Origin: Chlorobiota bacterium
Lineage (GTDB): Bacteria > Bacteroidota > Bacteroidia > Bacteroidales > JAADJA01
Reading direction: 5' to 3'
NCBI GenBank assembly: GCA_030592565.1
Contig: JAUVIX010000010.1
Span: 1-21,046 of the forward strand
DNA: 21,046 nt
In this document: piece after piece, positions 8,272-15,286 of the stretch
How the letters are laid out: every line of letters begins with the position of its first letter
Position numbering within the stretch: the first letter of the stretch is position 1
Program-made: the position numbers and the translations under genes
The notes under the pieces: generated by a model
What the model was told of the DNA's origin: nothing
Seen by the model: only the letters and a program-made list of their open reading frames with translations
The model's database searches: none

Positions 8272-8301
8272 TTAGACCGGATTTGCAAAGGTCTCATAGC
8301 A

Positions 8302-9510
8302 TTATACCCCAAAATATGTTAATTTTCTCCAGACCCACTCTAACGGGCCAAAACGGAATTTTTGTAACCAGATTTTGCTGATAAAAATCTGAATAGAAAA
8401 TACCAGCACTGCTAAAATCACAAGCTGCCAGGGCTGATAACTTCCAAACTTTCCAAATCCGTAAGAATACATTATTGTAGTGAAGATTATGGATTGCATC
8501 AGGTAATTCGTAAGTGCTGTACGCCCAACATATTTTAAAGGAGCCAGAATATTCTTAAAAATTGAAACCTGCGACAATATTAAGATCATAAGAATATAAC
8601 TAAACCCCAGAAATATATTTGTGATTTCAAAAACACCCATATAAATAGCTGTATATAAAGGATTTGTTTCAGAGGCAGTAAAAGCATTTACAATGCTATC
8701 AGTAAAAAGAGTTGCAACTATCCCGATTGAAAACAGAACAACGAAAACAACAAAATATTTGGCTTTTGAAGAATTGATCCTATCAAAAAATTTGTGTTTA
8801 TAGAACAAATAACCAAAGAGGAACAAAGACAAAACTTTTGGGGCATAATAGATCAGGTTTATGTTTCTAAAGGCTATAAATTCAGTTAATCTGAGCTTGA
8901 GAATTTCAAAATATGATCCGTTGGAATAAGTGTCAATCACTTCGGGCATTTTTATGTCAGTAACTGAGCTTAGAGCGTCTGGCAGGAAAGTGAATATGCT
9001 TTGTAATGCAATATAAATTATCGGGAAGAAGTATATAAAGATACTTAAAAACAGTAGTAAACCTGATCGCAGCTTCCTTGAAAAAAGCAAGATAATCCCC
9101 ATTAAAGAGTAGGATAATAAAATGTCTCCGGCCCAAAAAAAGACAATATGGATTATTCCGAACATCATAAGTGCCAACATGCGACGAAGATATAAACTGA
9201 AAAAATGCTTTTCATCTTTTTGATATTTTAAATACATAATTGAAAACCCAACACCGAAAAGAAATGAGAAGATAAAAATAAATTTATCAGCTGCAAAACC
9301 GATAACCAAATTATAGATTGTGCTGTTTAAAGTATCTTCGAATGTTTTATAGAAACCACTAAAGTCAAAAAATGAAGAATTGTATCCAAAAGCATTGACC
9401 AGCAATACCCCGAACAGGGCAAAACCTCTTAAAATATCAATTTGTGTAATTCGCTCCGTTGGGTCTGTCGGGCGAAAAATGATTTTTGTGCTTTTCTCAT
9501 CTTGCTTCAT
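8302..9510 (-). CDS. DUF418 (YeiB-like) polytopic membrane protein
   Basis: A 402-residue inner membrane protein with about ten hydrophobic segments. The N-terminus TERITQIDILRGFALFG (18-34) and the C-terminal half, including KYVGRTALTNYLMQS (about 325-339) and FGPLEWVWRKLTYF near the end, are hallmarks of the DUF418/YeiB family. These proteins resemble the membrane acyltransferase-3 (OafA-like) fold, but no reaction is established. It lies 30 nt downstream of, and on the same strand as, the unrecognised secreted protein gene, so the two probably form an operon. Start at 9510 is supported by the family N-terminus shortly after it. Confidence 0.9.
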   Translation of the reverse strand: MKQDEKSTKIIFRPTDPTERITQIDILRGFALFGVLLVNAFGYNSSFFDFSGFYKTFEDTLNSTIYNLVIGFAADKFIFIFSFLFGVGFSIMYLKYQKDEKHFFSLYLRRMLALMMFGIIHIVFFWAGDILLSYSLMGIILLFSRKLRSGLLLFLSIFIYFFPIIYIALQSIFTFLPDALSSVTDIKMPEVIDTYSNGSYFEILKLRLTEFIAFRNINLIYYAPKVLSLFLFGYLFYKHKFFDRINSSKAKYFVVFVVLFSIGIVATLFTDSIVNAFTASETNPLYTAIYMGVFEITNIFLGFSYILMILILSQVSIFKNILAPLKYVGRTALTNYLMQSIIFTTIMYSYGFGKFGSYQPWQLVILAVLVFSIQIFISKIWLQKFRFGPLEWVWRKLTYFGV

Positions 9511-9540
9511 AAATCCGATTTAGTAGAAAATATTGCCCAC

Positions 9541-10638
9541 CTACTTTTTCCTCTTTAAATAGGCATTCACTGTGGTAGCCTTGGGCATCTTCTTTTTTCT
9601 GATTAAAGTATCCTGCTTTACACCAAAATCTCCGTAATAGCGCTCAACAATAAGTTGTGTTTCGTTTAAATCCAGGATTCTGAAATTACGGTAACTGTCG
9701 CGGTTAAAAGCAAGGAATGTTATCATCTCTATATTTTTGCTTATTTCAAAAGGGGATTCCGAAATACGAAAATCTTCATATTTTTTTACCGTTGAATCGC
9801 TAAAAAACCATACCTGTTTTGGATAAAAATTTTTTGTCCATAACGATTGCGGAATTTTTTTGTAGTCTGTTTCCGTTGGATTTTTTTGTTCCCAGATTCC
9901 TGAAAGAAGATTTTTGTCAAATCTAATCTGATTATCAGTTTTAATAAATTTGCCTGTGTAAAAATTGTCCGATTCATCAAAACATTCATAAACTCCGTTA
10001 TTGTATCCTGTAATCTGAACAAAGGGTGCCATCCCGGAGAAATAGACGAATAACTCTCCGTCAAAAGATAATATATCCCATTTGCTAAAAACGGGGAAAT
10101 AGGGTTTTACTGTATTTACAACTGTAAAGGTATTGTCTGTATTGAATTCCAGCTCAAAAGATTCATCAAAATATGAAAACTCAAAGAGGTAGTTATTTTT
10201 CAGGAAAGACTCCTTCATCTCATCTTTTAGGTTTCCGAGGTTATGTTTTGCCAGTTTGCTGAAGACCATTTCAGTTTTAGGATTATAACCGGTTTTTATA
10301 CTTAGATGGCCATCATCCGAGATTACAAACTTCAGTTGCTTTTCGTTAACACTGTCCTTATTGAAAATTAGAATATTTTCGTTCAGCTTTTTTATCCCTG
10401 AGTTTGAGAAAGGCTTTTTGTCAATGAAAACATCATCGTAGTTTACTAGTGTAAAATTGTTGTCTTCAATATTAAGTAAAATTTTTGCAAGGCTAACAAC
10501 TGTATCTCCTTCCTCATAGGCAACAATATAATTGGCTTTCCACAATCCGTTGGGTGATTCGGGCAAAAATGTAAAACTTAAAAGTAAAATTCCAAAAGCA
10601 GGAATCAGGTATTTTAATGTTAAAAAGGAATATTTCAT
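9541..10638 (-). CDS. Unrecognised exported beta-rich protein, lipocalin-like modules
   Basis: I do not recognise a named family. The ATG at 10638 gives 365 residues; a TTG three codons upstream (10647) is a possible but less likely start. Residues 1 to about 28 form a signal peptide or membrane anchor (hydrophobic core LIPAFGILLLSFTFL). The rest lacks membrane segments and is rich in alternating aromatic and charged strands. It appears to hold three related beta modules of 90-110 residues, two opening with G-x-W signatures (SPNGLWKAN near 29 and LSGIWEQK near 246), like small lipocalin-type domains. The C-terminus is very basic (LKRKK). It precedes the DUF418 gene by 30 nt. A role in binding a hydrophobic ligand at the envelope is only a guess. 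Confidence 0.7.
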   Translation of the reverse strand: MKYSFLTLKYLIPAFGILLLSFTFLPESPNGLWKANYIVAYEEGDTVVSLAKILLNIEDNNFTLVNYDDVFIDKKPFSNSGIKKLNENILIFNKDSVNEKQLKFVISDDGHLSIKTGYNPKTEMVFSKLAKHNLGNLKDEMKESFLKNNYLFEFSYFDESFELEFNTDNTFTVVNTVKPYFPVFSKWDILSFDGELFVYFSGMAPFVQITGYNNGVYECFDESDNFYTGKFIKTDNQIRFDKNLLSGIWEQKNPTETDYKKIPQSLWTKNFYPKQVWFFSDSTVKKYEDFRISESPFEISKNIEMITFLAFNRDSYRNFRILDLNETQLIVERYYGDFGVKQDTLIRKKKMPKATTVNAYLKRKK

Positions 10639-10668
10639 TTGTCTCAATATTAAAAAGATGTAATTTTA
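10638..10668 (+). promoter_or_regulatory. Putative rsgA promoter (TTTG-N19-TAATTTTA)
   Basis: TTTG at 10638-10641 is followed after 19 nt by TAATTTTA (10661-10668), a 7 of 8 match to the -7 element at the expected spacing. Transcription would begin near 10674, leaving a leader of about 80 nt that contains the 23-codon frame described separately. The -33 box overlaps the start codon of the divergent gene. Confidence 0.5.
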
Positions 10669-10684
10669 CGCAAATTTAATAACG

Positions 10685-10756
10685 ATGGCAAAAGTAATAA
10701 TTCAAAACCTTTATGAGGAGGAAATTAGTAGCAGAGGCATAAAAAATTTCAAATAA
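10685..10756 (+). CDS. Possible 23-codon leader ORF overlapping the rsgA start (TAATG)
   Basis: An ATG at 10685 opens a 23-residue frame beginning MAKVIIQNLYEEEISSRG and ending with TAA at 10754-10756. The last A of this stop is the first base of the rsgA ATG, the classic stop-start overlap of coupled genes. It lies inside the predicted rsgA leader and fills nearly the whole gap after the promoter. It may be a leader peptide that couples translation to rsgA, a remnant of a longer gene, or chance. No own Shine-Dalgarno is evident; a GAGGAGG lies within the frame at 10715-10721, too far upstream of rsgA to serve it normally. Confidence 0.35.
   Translation: MAKVIIQNLYEEEISSRGIKNFK
10689..10696 (-). 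promoter_or_regulatory. Possible -7 element for the secreted-protein/DUF418 operon
   Basis: The minus strand reads TACTTTTG, a perfect TAnnTTTG match, 50 nt upstream of the ATG at 10638. No TTTG lies at the normal -33 distance. If real, the two divergent promoters overlap in this 117-nt region. Confidence 0.35.
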
Positions 10757-11700
10757 TGGAGGGAATCGTTATAAAATCAACAGGTAGCTGGCTTACTGTT
10801 ATGACCGGAACAGGCAGTGTTTTTAATTGCAAGCTCAGGGGAAAGTTCAGGATGAAAGGTATTAAATCAACGAATCCGGTTGCAGTTGGCGACAGGGTTG
10901 AATTTGATATTCCTGAGGAAGAGGGTGTAGGTGTAATCCATAAAATCCTGCCCCGACATAATTATATTGTCCGTAAGGCAACAAAATTGTCAAAGGTTTC
11001 GCACATTATCGCATCAAATATTGATCAGGCTTTAGTAGTTGTTACAGTTGCATATCCAAGAACTTCTATGGGTTTTATCGATCGTTTTCTTGTTACAACA
11101 GAGGCTTATCACATTCCCGCCATCATTGTTTTTAACAAGATTGATATTTATGATGAAAAGATGACAAACAAGTATGAGAGCCTTGTTGATATTTATTCTG
11201 AAGCCGGATATAAGTGCATTGCAGTTTCTGCATTGCGCGGTGATAATATAGATGAATTGAAAGATATTTTGAAAAGTAAAACAAGTCTTTTTTCCGGCCA
11301 TTCCGGAGTAGGAAAGTCAGCCCTGATAAATGCTATTGAGCCGGAACTTCATTTGAAAACAAGGGAATTATCATCATATCATAAAAAGGGAATGCATACA
11401 ACTACTTTTGCAGAGATGTTCCCTCTTTCATTTGGTGGTTATATTATCGACACCCCGGGAATTAAGGAGTTTGCCCTTATCGATTTTAACAGGAAAGAGA
11501 TTGCTGAGCGGTTCCCTGAAATGAGAAAATATATGCACAATTGCAGATTCAATAACTGTGTACACGTTCACGAGCCTGGATGTGCTGTAAAGGACGCAGT
11601 TGATAATGGAATAATCAGCCTGTCGCGTTATGAAAATTATCTGAGTATATTGAATGATGATTATTGGGAAGCAACTGAGAAGGATTACAGGCCGACCTAA
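10756..11700 (+). CDS. rsgA: Small ribosomal subunit biogenesis GTPase RsgA
   Basis: A 314-residue circularly permuted GTPase that checks maturation of the 30S subunit. The N-terminal OB fold (about 1-70) includes the family stretch STNPVAVGDRVEF (38-50). The GTPase motifs come in permuted order: G4 NKID (127-130), G5 SAL (158-160), G1 GHSGVGKS (181-188), G2 within HTTT (214-217) and G3 DTPG (232-235). The C-terminal zinc site is C263-x4-C268-x-H270-x5-C276. The ATG at 10756 gives the normal family start (MEGIVIKSTGSW) and overlaps the stop of an upstream small frame. No partner gene follows closely. Confidence 0.97.
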   Translation: MEGIVIKSTGSWLTVMTGTGSVFNCKLRGKFRMKGIKSTNPVAVGDRVEFDIPEEEGVGVIHKILPRHNYIVRKATKLSKVSHIIASNIDQALVVVTVAYPRTSMGFIDRFLVTTEAYHIPAIIVFNKIDIYDEKMTNKYESLVDIYSEAGYKCIAVSALRGDNIDELKDILKSKTSLFSGHSGVGKSALINAIEPELHLKTRELSSYHKKGMHTTTFAEMFPLSFGGYIIDTPGIKEFALIDFNRKEIAERFPEMRKYMHNCRFNNCVHVHEPGCAVKDAVDNGIISLSRYENYLSILNDDYWEATEKDYRPT

Positions 11701-11712
11701 TGGGTTGGAATG

Positions 11713-11759
11713 CCTGTAAGGTTTACTGGTGGCCTTGAGGGGGCGAGAAACCTTGCAGG
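11713..11759. repeat. Imperfect 12-bp inverted repeat downstream of rsgA
   Basis: CCTGTAAGGTTT (11713-11724) pairs with AAACCTTGCAGG (11748-11759); 11 of 12 positions are Watson-Crick and one is a T-G wobble. The loop is 23 nt. No T-run follows, so it is a poor intrinsic terminator. It looks like an intergenic REP-type palindrome, which would need other genomic copies to prove. Confidence 0.5.
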
Positions 11760-11795
11760 TGTTTGGGATGGAAGGGAAAATGGAAAGATGGAATG

Positions 11796-11827
11796 TTGAT
11801 GAATTGGGGAATTGATGAATTGGGGAA
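11796..11827. repeat. Perfect 16-bp tandem duplication
   Basis: TTGATGAATTGGGGAA occurs twice head to tail with no mismatch, at 11796-11811 and 11812-11827. It lies in a purine-rich, low-complexity stretch (about 11760-11830) between rsgA and the CBS gene, a likely site of slippage and strain variation. It ends 62 nt before the CBS start codon. Confidence 0.85.
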
Positions 11828-11889
11828 ATTGGTGTACTGGTATATTTTAACTGATTCAACTGATTTAACAAACTCAAAAAACAAGTTAT

Positions 11890-12555
11890 ATGGTAGCAAA
11901 ACAAATTATTACAGACGCGGTAACTCCGTTGAAACTGACTGACACAGGGTCTGATGCTTTGATGTTTATGGATGAGATGAAAGTCTCCCATTTGCCTGTT
12001 GTTGACGGGAGTGAGTATGTTGGACTGGTTTCTGAAACTGATATTTACAATATGAAAGATCCCGATGCCTCACTCGGTGATCAGAAGCTTCCTCATCTGA
12101 ATATTTTTGTGAACGAGTATCAGCACTTTTTTAATGTTATTGGTGTTATGGCTGTCAATAATCTTACTTTGGTTCCTGTTGTTGACGAGAAGGTTCATTA
12201 TATCGGGAGTATTATGATCAACAATCTTGTCAAATATTTTTCTCTGACCGGTGCTATCAGTTCTATGGGGAGTATTATTGTGCTGGAACTTAATCAGAAT
12301 GATTATGTGCTTTCACAGATTTCACAGATAGTTGAGTCTCACGATCAAAAAATTCTCAGTTTATATGTAACTTCTCAGAAAGATTCCACTAAAACAGAAG
12401 TAACAATGAAGGTTAACAGTATGGATATTCAACCGCTTATTCAGACTTTTAACCGGTACAATTACATAATTAAGGCAACATATTCCGAAAGTGAAGAGAT
12501 GTATGAAGACCTTCGCGACAGATATGATGGCTTAATGAACTATTTGAACATCTGA
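11890..12555 (+). CDS. CBS-domain protein with C-terminal ACT-like region
   Basis: A 221-residue soluble protein. Two CBS motifs form a Bateman module: about 5-55 (with VSHLPVVDGSEYVGLVSETDI) and about 70-118 (with LTLVPVVDEKVHYIGSI). Residues about 127-198 look like an ACT-type small-molecule domain, with a GSIIVLEL strand and a helix around VLSQISQIVE. No catalytic domain is present, so it is probably a sensor of adenine nucleotides or another small ligand. The gene for a single-POTRA outer membrane barrel begins 2 nt after its stop, which suggests translational coupling, and nadK follows further on. A weak -7-like TATATTTT lies at 11841-11848. The start is the first in-frame ATG. Confidence 0.85.
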   Translation: MVAKQIITDAVTPLKLTDTGSDALMFMDEMKVSHLPVVDGSEYVGLVSETDIYNMKDPDASLGDQKLPHLNIFVNEYQHFFNVIGVMAVNNLTLVPVVDEKVHYIGSIMINNLVKYFSLTGAISSMGSIIVLELNQNDYVLSQISQIVESHDQKILSLYVTSQKDSTKTEVTMKVNSMDIQPLIQTFNRYNYIIKATYSESEEMYEDLRDRYDGLMNYLNI

Positions 12556-12557
12556 GT

Positions 12558-13985
12558 ATGAGAGTATTTTGGGTATTTGCAGTAATATTATCACTTTTGA
12601 TTTTATCAGAGGCAAATACCTATGCAGTTGTAACACCTGCCGACTCATTGCAAATACCTGGAGACTTTATAATAAACAAAATCACTCTTGACGGGAATAA
12701 GGTTACAAAAGAGAAAATTATACTGCGCGAATTGCAATTTAAGACTGGAGACACCATCCCATCTGCTGAGATAGAACAAGTTTTGAAGCAGAGTCGGGAT
12801 AATCTTCTGAACACCTCGCTGTTTAACTTTGTTAAGATTGATACTGTTCCTGTAGCCGAAAATATTTTTGATATAGAAATTACATTTGTTGAGAGATGGT
12901 ATGTCTGGCCTGCACCCATTCTCGAATTTGCTGACAGGAATTTTAATGCCTGGTGGCAGAAAAAAGATCTCAGCAGGCTTAATTACGGCTTGTTCCTGAC
13001 CTGGAATAATTTTCGGGGCAGAAGGGAAAGAGTTGTTCTTTTATTGAGGTTCGGATATAATCAGAAATATGAGCTTTCATACAAAATTCCTTACATCAAT
13101 AAGAAACAAACCTGGGGTATAGGCTTTGGCTCCGGGTTTCAGCAAAGTCATGAAATAGCTTATATGTCGTTTGACAACAAGGAGCAATACTATAAAATTG
13201 AAAAGGGATTTGCTAAAAGGTCAATATTTGCCTATGGTGAAGCATACCATAGAAAAGGTATTCATAATACTCATCTGTTTAATGCGGGCTATTCAAGACT
13301 TCAGGTTGCAGATTCGGTTATAACTCTAAATCCTGACTTTTCATTTGATAGTGACACCTTAAATCAATTCATCGCTTTTTTTTATACTTTTAAGAGTGAT
13401 TTTCGCGACTTTAAACAGTATCCTTTGCATGGATATTATTTTGATGCAACAATTCAAAAACTGGGATTCGGTTTCTTTAAAGATCCGCGTGTGGATGTTT
13501 TTTCGATTCAGGCAAACCTTAGAAAGTATTTTCAGATAAAAGGCAAGTTGTACTGGGCCTCCGGTCTCACTGTTAAAGCATCACCTGTGGCTCAGCAACC
13601 TTATACTTATCAGCGGGGGCTGGGGTATGGAAGAGATTATGTGAGAGGTTATGAGTATTATGTTATCGATGGGCAACATTTCGGGATTTTGAAAAACAAC
13701 CTGAAATTTGAGATTCTGTCGATGCGTGAAATGAAGTTCAATTTTATCCCCTGGGAAAAATTCAGCCGGCTCTATTATGCCTTGTACATCAATGGCTATG
13801 TTGATTTTGGCTATTCTATTGATAATCAAACAGCAGCTATAAACCCGCTTGGTAACCATACACTTATCGGATATGGCCTCGGAATAGACTTTGTAACCTA
13901 CTATGATACTGTCTGGAGATTTGAATTTTCAGTTAATAGAATGGGAGAGTCAGGATTTTTTATCTCTTTTATGCCATCAATATAG
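12558..13985 (+). CDS. BamA/TamA-family outer membrane barrel with one POTRA domain
   Basis: A 475-residue Omp85-superfamily protein. Residues 1-23 form a signal peptide (cleavage near TYA). One POTRA domain covers about 39-114 (INKITLDGNKVTKEKIILREL opening, ending in EITFVERWYVWP). From about 117 the sequence alternates polar and aromatic residues as in a 16-strand barrel and contains G-rich turns such as GLGYGRDYVRGYEYY (about 354-368), the likely L6 loop RGY. It ends GFFISFMPSI, close to a C-terminal beta signal. It is much shorter than BamA (873 aa, also in this window) and has one POTRA instead of five, so it is not the main assembly factor. Substrate is unknown. It is coupled to the CBS gene upstream. 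Confidence 0.85.
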   Translation: MRVFWVFAVILSLLILSEANTYAVVTPADSLQIPGDFIINKITLDGNKVTKEKIILRELQFKTGDTIPSAEIEQVLKQSRDNLLNTSLFNFVKIDTVPVAENIFDIEITFVERWYVWPAPILEFADRNFNAWWQKKDLSRLNYGLFLTWNNFRGRRERVVLLLRFGYNQKYELSYKIPYINKKQTWGIGFGSGFQQSHEIAYMSFDNKEQYYKIEKGFAKRSIFAYGEAYHRKGIHNTHLFNAGYSRLQVADSVITLNPDFSFDSDTLNQFIAFFYTFKSDFRDFKQYPLHGYYFDATIQKLGFGFFKDPRVDVFSIQANLRKYFQIKGKLYWASGLTVKASPVAQQPYTYQRGLGYGRDYVRGYEYYVIDGQHFGILKNNLKFEILSMREMKFNFIPWEKFSRLYYALYINGYVDFGYSIDNQTAAINPLGNHTLIGYGLGIDFVTYYDTVWRFEFSVNRMGESGFFISFMPSI

Positions 13986-14023
13986 CAGAGATTCAGTTTA
14001 TTTCATAATCTGGCTAAAACGAG

Positions 14024-14119
14024 ATGGCCAAAATCTTTTGGGTTGATGTAGGCCTTGTAGCGGGGAAAACCCGGAAGGTTGAGAAAGATGTTGACGATTA
14101 TAATGTCTTTTTAGAATAA
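14024..14119 (+). other. Doubtful 31-codon ORF in the gap before nadK
   Basis: An ATG at 14024 opens a 31-residue frame starting MAKIFWVDVGLVAGKTRKVE and ending VFLE-stop at 14119. I see no promoter or Shine-Dalgarno and do not recognise the peptide. It is recorded because it fills much of an otherwise empty 382-nt gap; it may be a gene remnant or chance. Confidence 0.2.
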
Positions 14120-14164
14120 AATATAATGGCACGGAGGTTTTTTTATGGCATTTGTGGTCAGGTT

Positions 14165-14195
14165 AGCTCCTCACAGTTACAAACTGTGAGGGACT
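14165..14195. repeat. Palindrome with perfect 10-bp arms and 3-nt loop
   Basis: CCTCACAGTT (14169-14178), loop ACA, AACTGTGAGG (14182-14191). The arms extend imperfectly to 14165 and 14195. No T-run follows, so it is not a standard terminator. Its form is that of a dispersed REP-like hairpin. An upstream GGAGG (14133-14137) and ATG (14145) open a 14-codon frame ending within it, probably by chance. Confidence 0.6.
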
Positions 14196-14317
14196 GTGTG
14201 TATGGAATTGTTTTTATAAGAATAAAAACAGCCTTAAATATTTTCATGTCATTATGCACTAAGATAAATTAGTTTATTAAAAAAAGTTAATATTCATATA
14301 AATTATCCTTTATTTTG

Positions 14318-14325
14318 TACTCTTG
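14318..14325 (+). promoter_or_regulatory. Possible nadK promoter -7 element
   Basis: TACTCTTG differs from TAnnTTTG at one base and is followed by C as often seen. It lies 42 nt before the nadK ATG and just ahead of an inverted repeat. The -33 region is AT-rich without a clear TTTG. Confidence 0.35.
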
Positions 14326-14331
14326 CAAATC

Positions 14332-14354
14332 TAACTGGTCATTCAGACCGGTTA
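14332..14354 (+). promoter_or_regulatory. Inverted repeat in the nadK leader
   Basis: TAACTGGTC (14332-14340) pairs with GACCGGTTA (14346-14354) through nine positions, one a T-G wobble, with the 5-nt loop ATTCA. If the -7 element at 14318 is used, the repeat begins at about the transcription start. It could be an operator for a dimeric regulator or a 5'-end stem that stabilises the mRNA. It ends 13 nt before the start codon. Confidence 0.5.
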
Positions 14355-14367
14355 TTAAATTTTTAGG

Positions 14368-15249
14368 ATGAAAAAAATAGCCCTTTTCGGCAAAACATTT
14401 ACGGATGAAAAAAGGCCTTATATCGGGCAACTTGTTGAAAAACTGGAAAGTTATGGTGCTAAAATATATGTTTATGAACCTTGTCTTTCAAGTTTTAAAA
14501 AGAACATTCCTTTTAAATCGGATATAGGATGGTTTAATGATCATACTGATATAATCGGTAAGGTCGATATTCTGTTCTCCATTGGAGGCGACGGTACCCT
14601 CCTTGATACGATAAATTTTGTGCGCGATTCGGGGATTCCAATACTTGGGATCAATCTTGGGAGGATGGGTTTTTTATCCTCTATATCGAAAGATGAAATT
14701 GATAATGCCGTTGCCAAGCTTTTTGAGGGGAAATATAAAATTGACAAACGGACTTTGCTTAAGGTGGAAACTGAAAAGAATATTTTTGGTGAGCAGAATT
14801 ATGCCCTTAACGAGCTAACTGTTTACAGGAAGATACCGTTTTCGATGCTGACAATCAAAACGTATGTGGATGATGAATACCTGAATACATATTGGGCTGA
14901 CGGCCTTATTGTTAGTACGCCAACCGGCTCAACAGCTTATTCGCTGAGTGCTGGCGGCCCCATCATCCTTCCTGGGTCTCAGAATTTTGTTATAACACCC
15001 ATTGCTACACACAATTTAACTGTTAGGCCTATCGTTATCCCTGACAATTGTGTGATAAGAATTAAGGTTGAAGGAAGAGTTAAAGAGTTTTTTATTGGTC
15101 TTGATTCGAGGGCAGAAGCAGTGGATTCATCTGTGGAACTGACTATTATGAAGGAAGATTTTACAGTGAACCTTGTTCAAATGGATGACGAAAGCTATTT
15201 CAGAACTATCCGTAAAAAACTTATGTGGGGTCTTGATGTGAGAAATTAG
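14368..15249 (+). CDS. nadK: NAD kinase
   Basis: A 293-residue ATP-NAD kinase (PpnK family) that phosphorylates NAD to NADP in the cytoplasm. The catalytic GGDG motif is at 73-76 within FSIGGDGTLLD, the NE motif at 148-149 and the conserved DGLIVSTPTGSTAYSLSAGG at 178-197. The length is typical (about 290). The gene begins a run of co-directional genes; the DUF6089 gene follows 37 nt later but appears to have its own promoter overlapping this junction. The start at 14368 gives the usual N-terminus MKKIALFGKTF. Confidence 0.97.
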   Translation: MKKIALFGKTFTDEKRPYIGQLVEKLESYGAKIYVYEPCLSSFKKNIPFKSDIGWFNDHTDIIGKVDILFSIGGDGTLLDTINFVRDSGIPILGINLGRMGFLSSISKDEIDNAVAKLFEGKYKIDKRTLLKVETEKNIFGEQNYALNELTVYRKIPFSMLTIKTYVDDEYLNTYWADGLIVSTPTGSTAYSLSAGGPIILPGSQNFVITPIATHNLTVRPIVIPDNCVIRIKVEGRVKEFFIGLDSRAEAVDSSVELTIMKEDFTVNLVQMDDESYFRTIRKKLMWGLDVRN

Positions 15250-15269
15250 ATTGGTAAGGATAAAAGTTA

Positions 15270-15277
15270 TATTTTTG
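15270..15277 (+). promoter_or_regulatory. Promoter -7 element (TATTTTTG) directly ahead of the DUF6089 gene
   Basis: TATTTTTG followed by C matches the TAnnTTTG consensus perfectly and ends only 9 nt before the ATG at 15287. Transcription would begin within a few bases of the start codon, giving a nearly leaderless mRNA. No TTTG is found at the ideal -33 spacing; a TTG lies at 15251-15253. Confidence 0.5.
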
Positions 15278-15286
15278 CAGCGTTTT

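Noticed and set aside
8274..8294. AGACC/GGTCT inverted repeat between the convergent engB and DUF418 genes
   Set aside because: The stem is only 5 bp with an 11-nt loop and no T-run, too weak to call a terminator.
11428..11991. 187-codon minus-strand frame across the rsgA end and the following gap
   Set aside because: It overlaps the conserved C-terminal zinc region of rsgA and the CBS start on the other strand, and its translation is low-complexity with no recognisable fold.
15251..15286. TTG start 12 codons upstream for the DUF6089 protein
   Set aside because: It would place residues before the signal peptide and includes the promoter-like element; the ATG at 15287 fits better.
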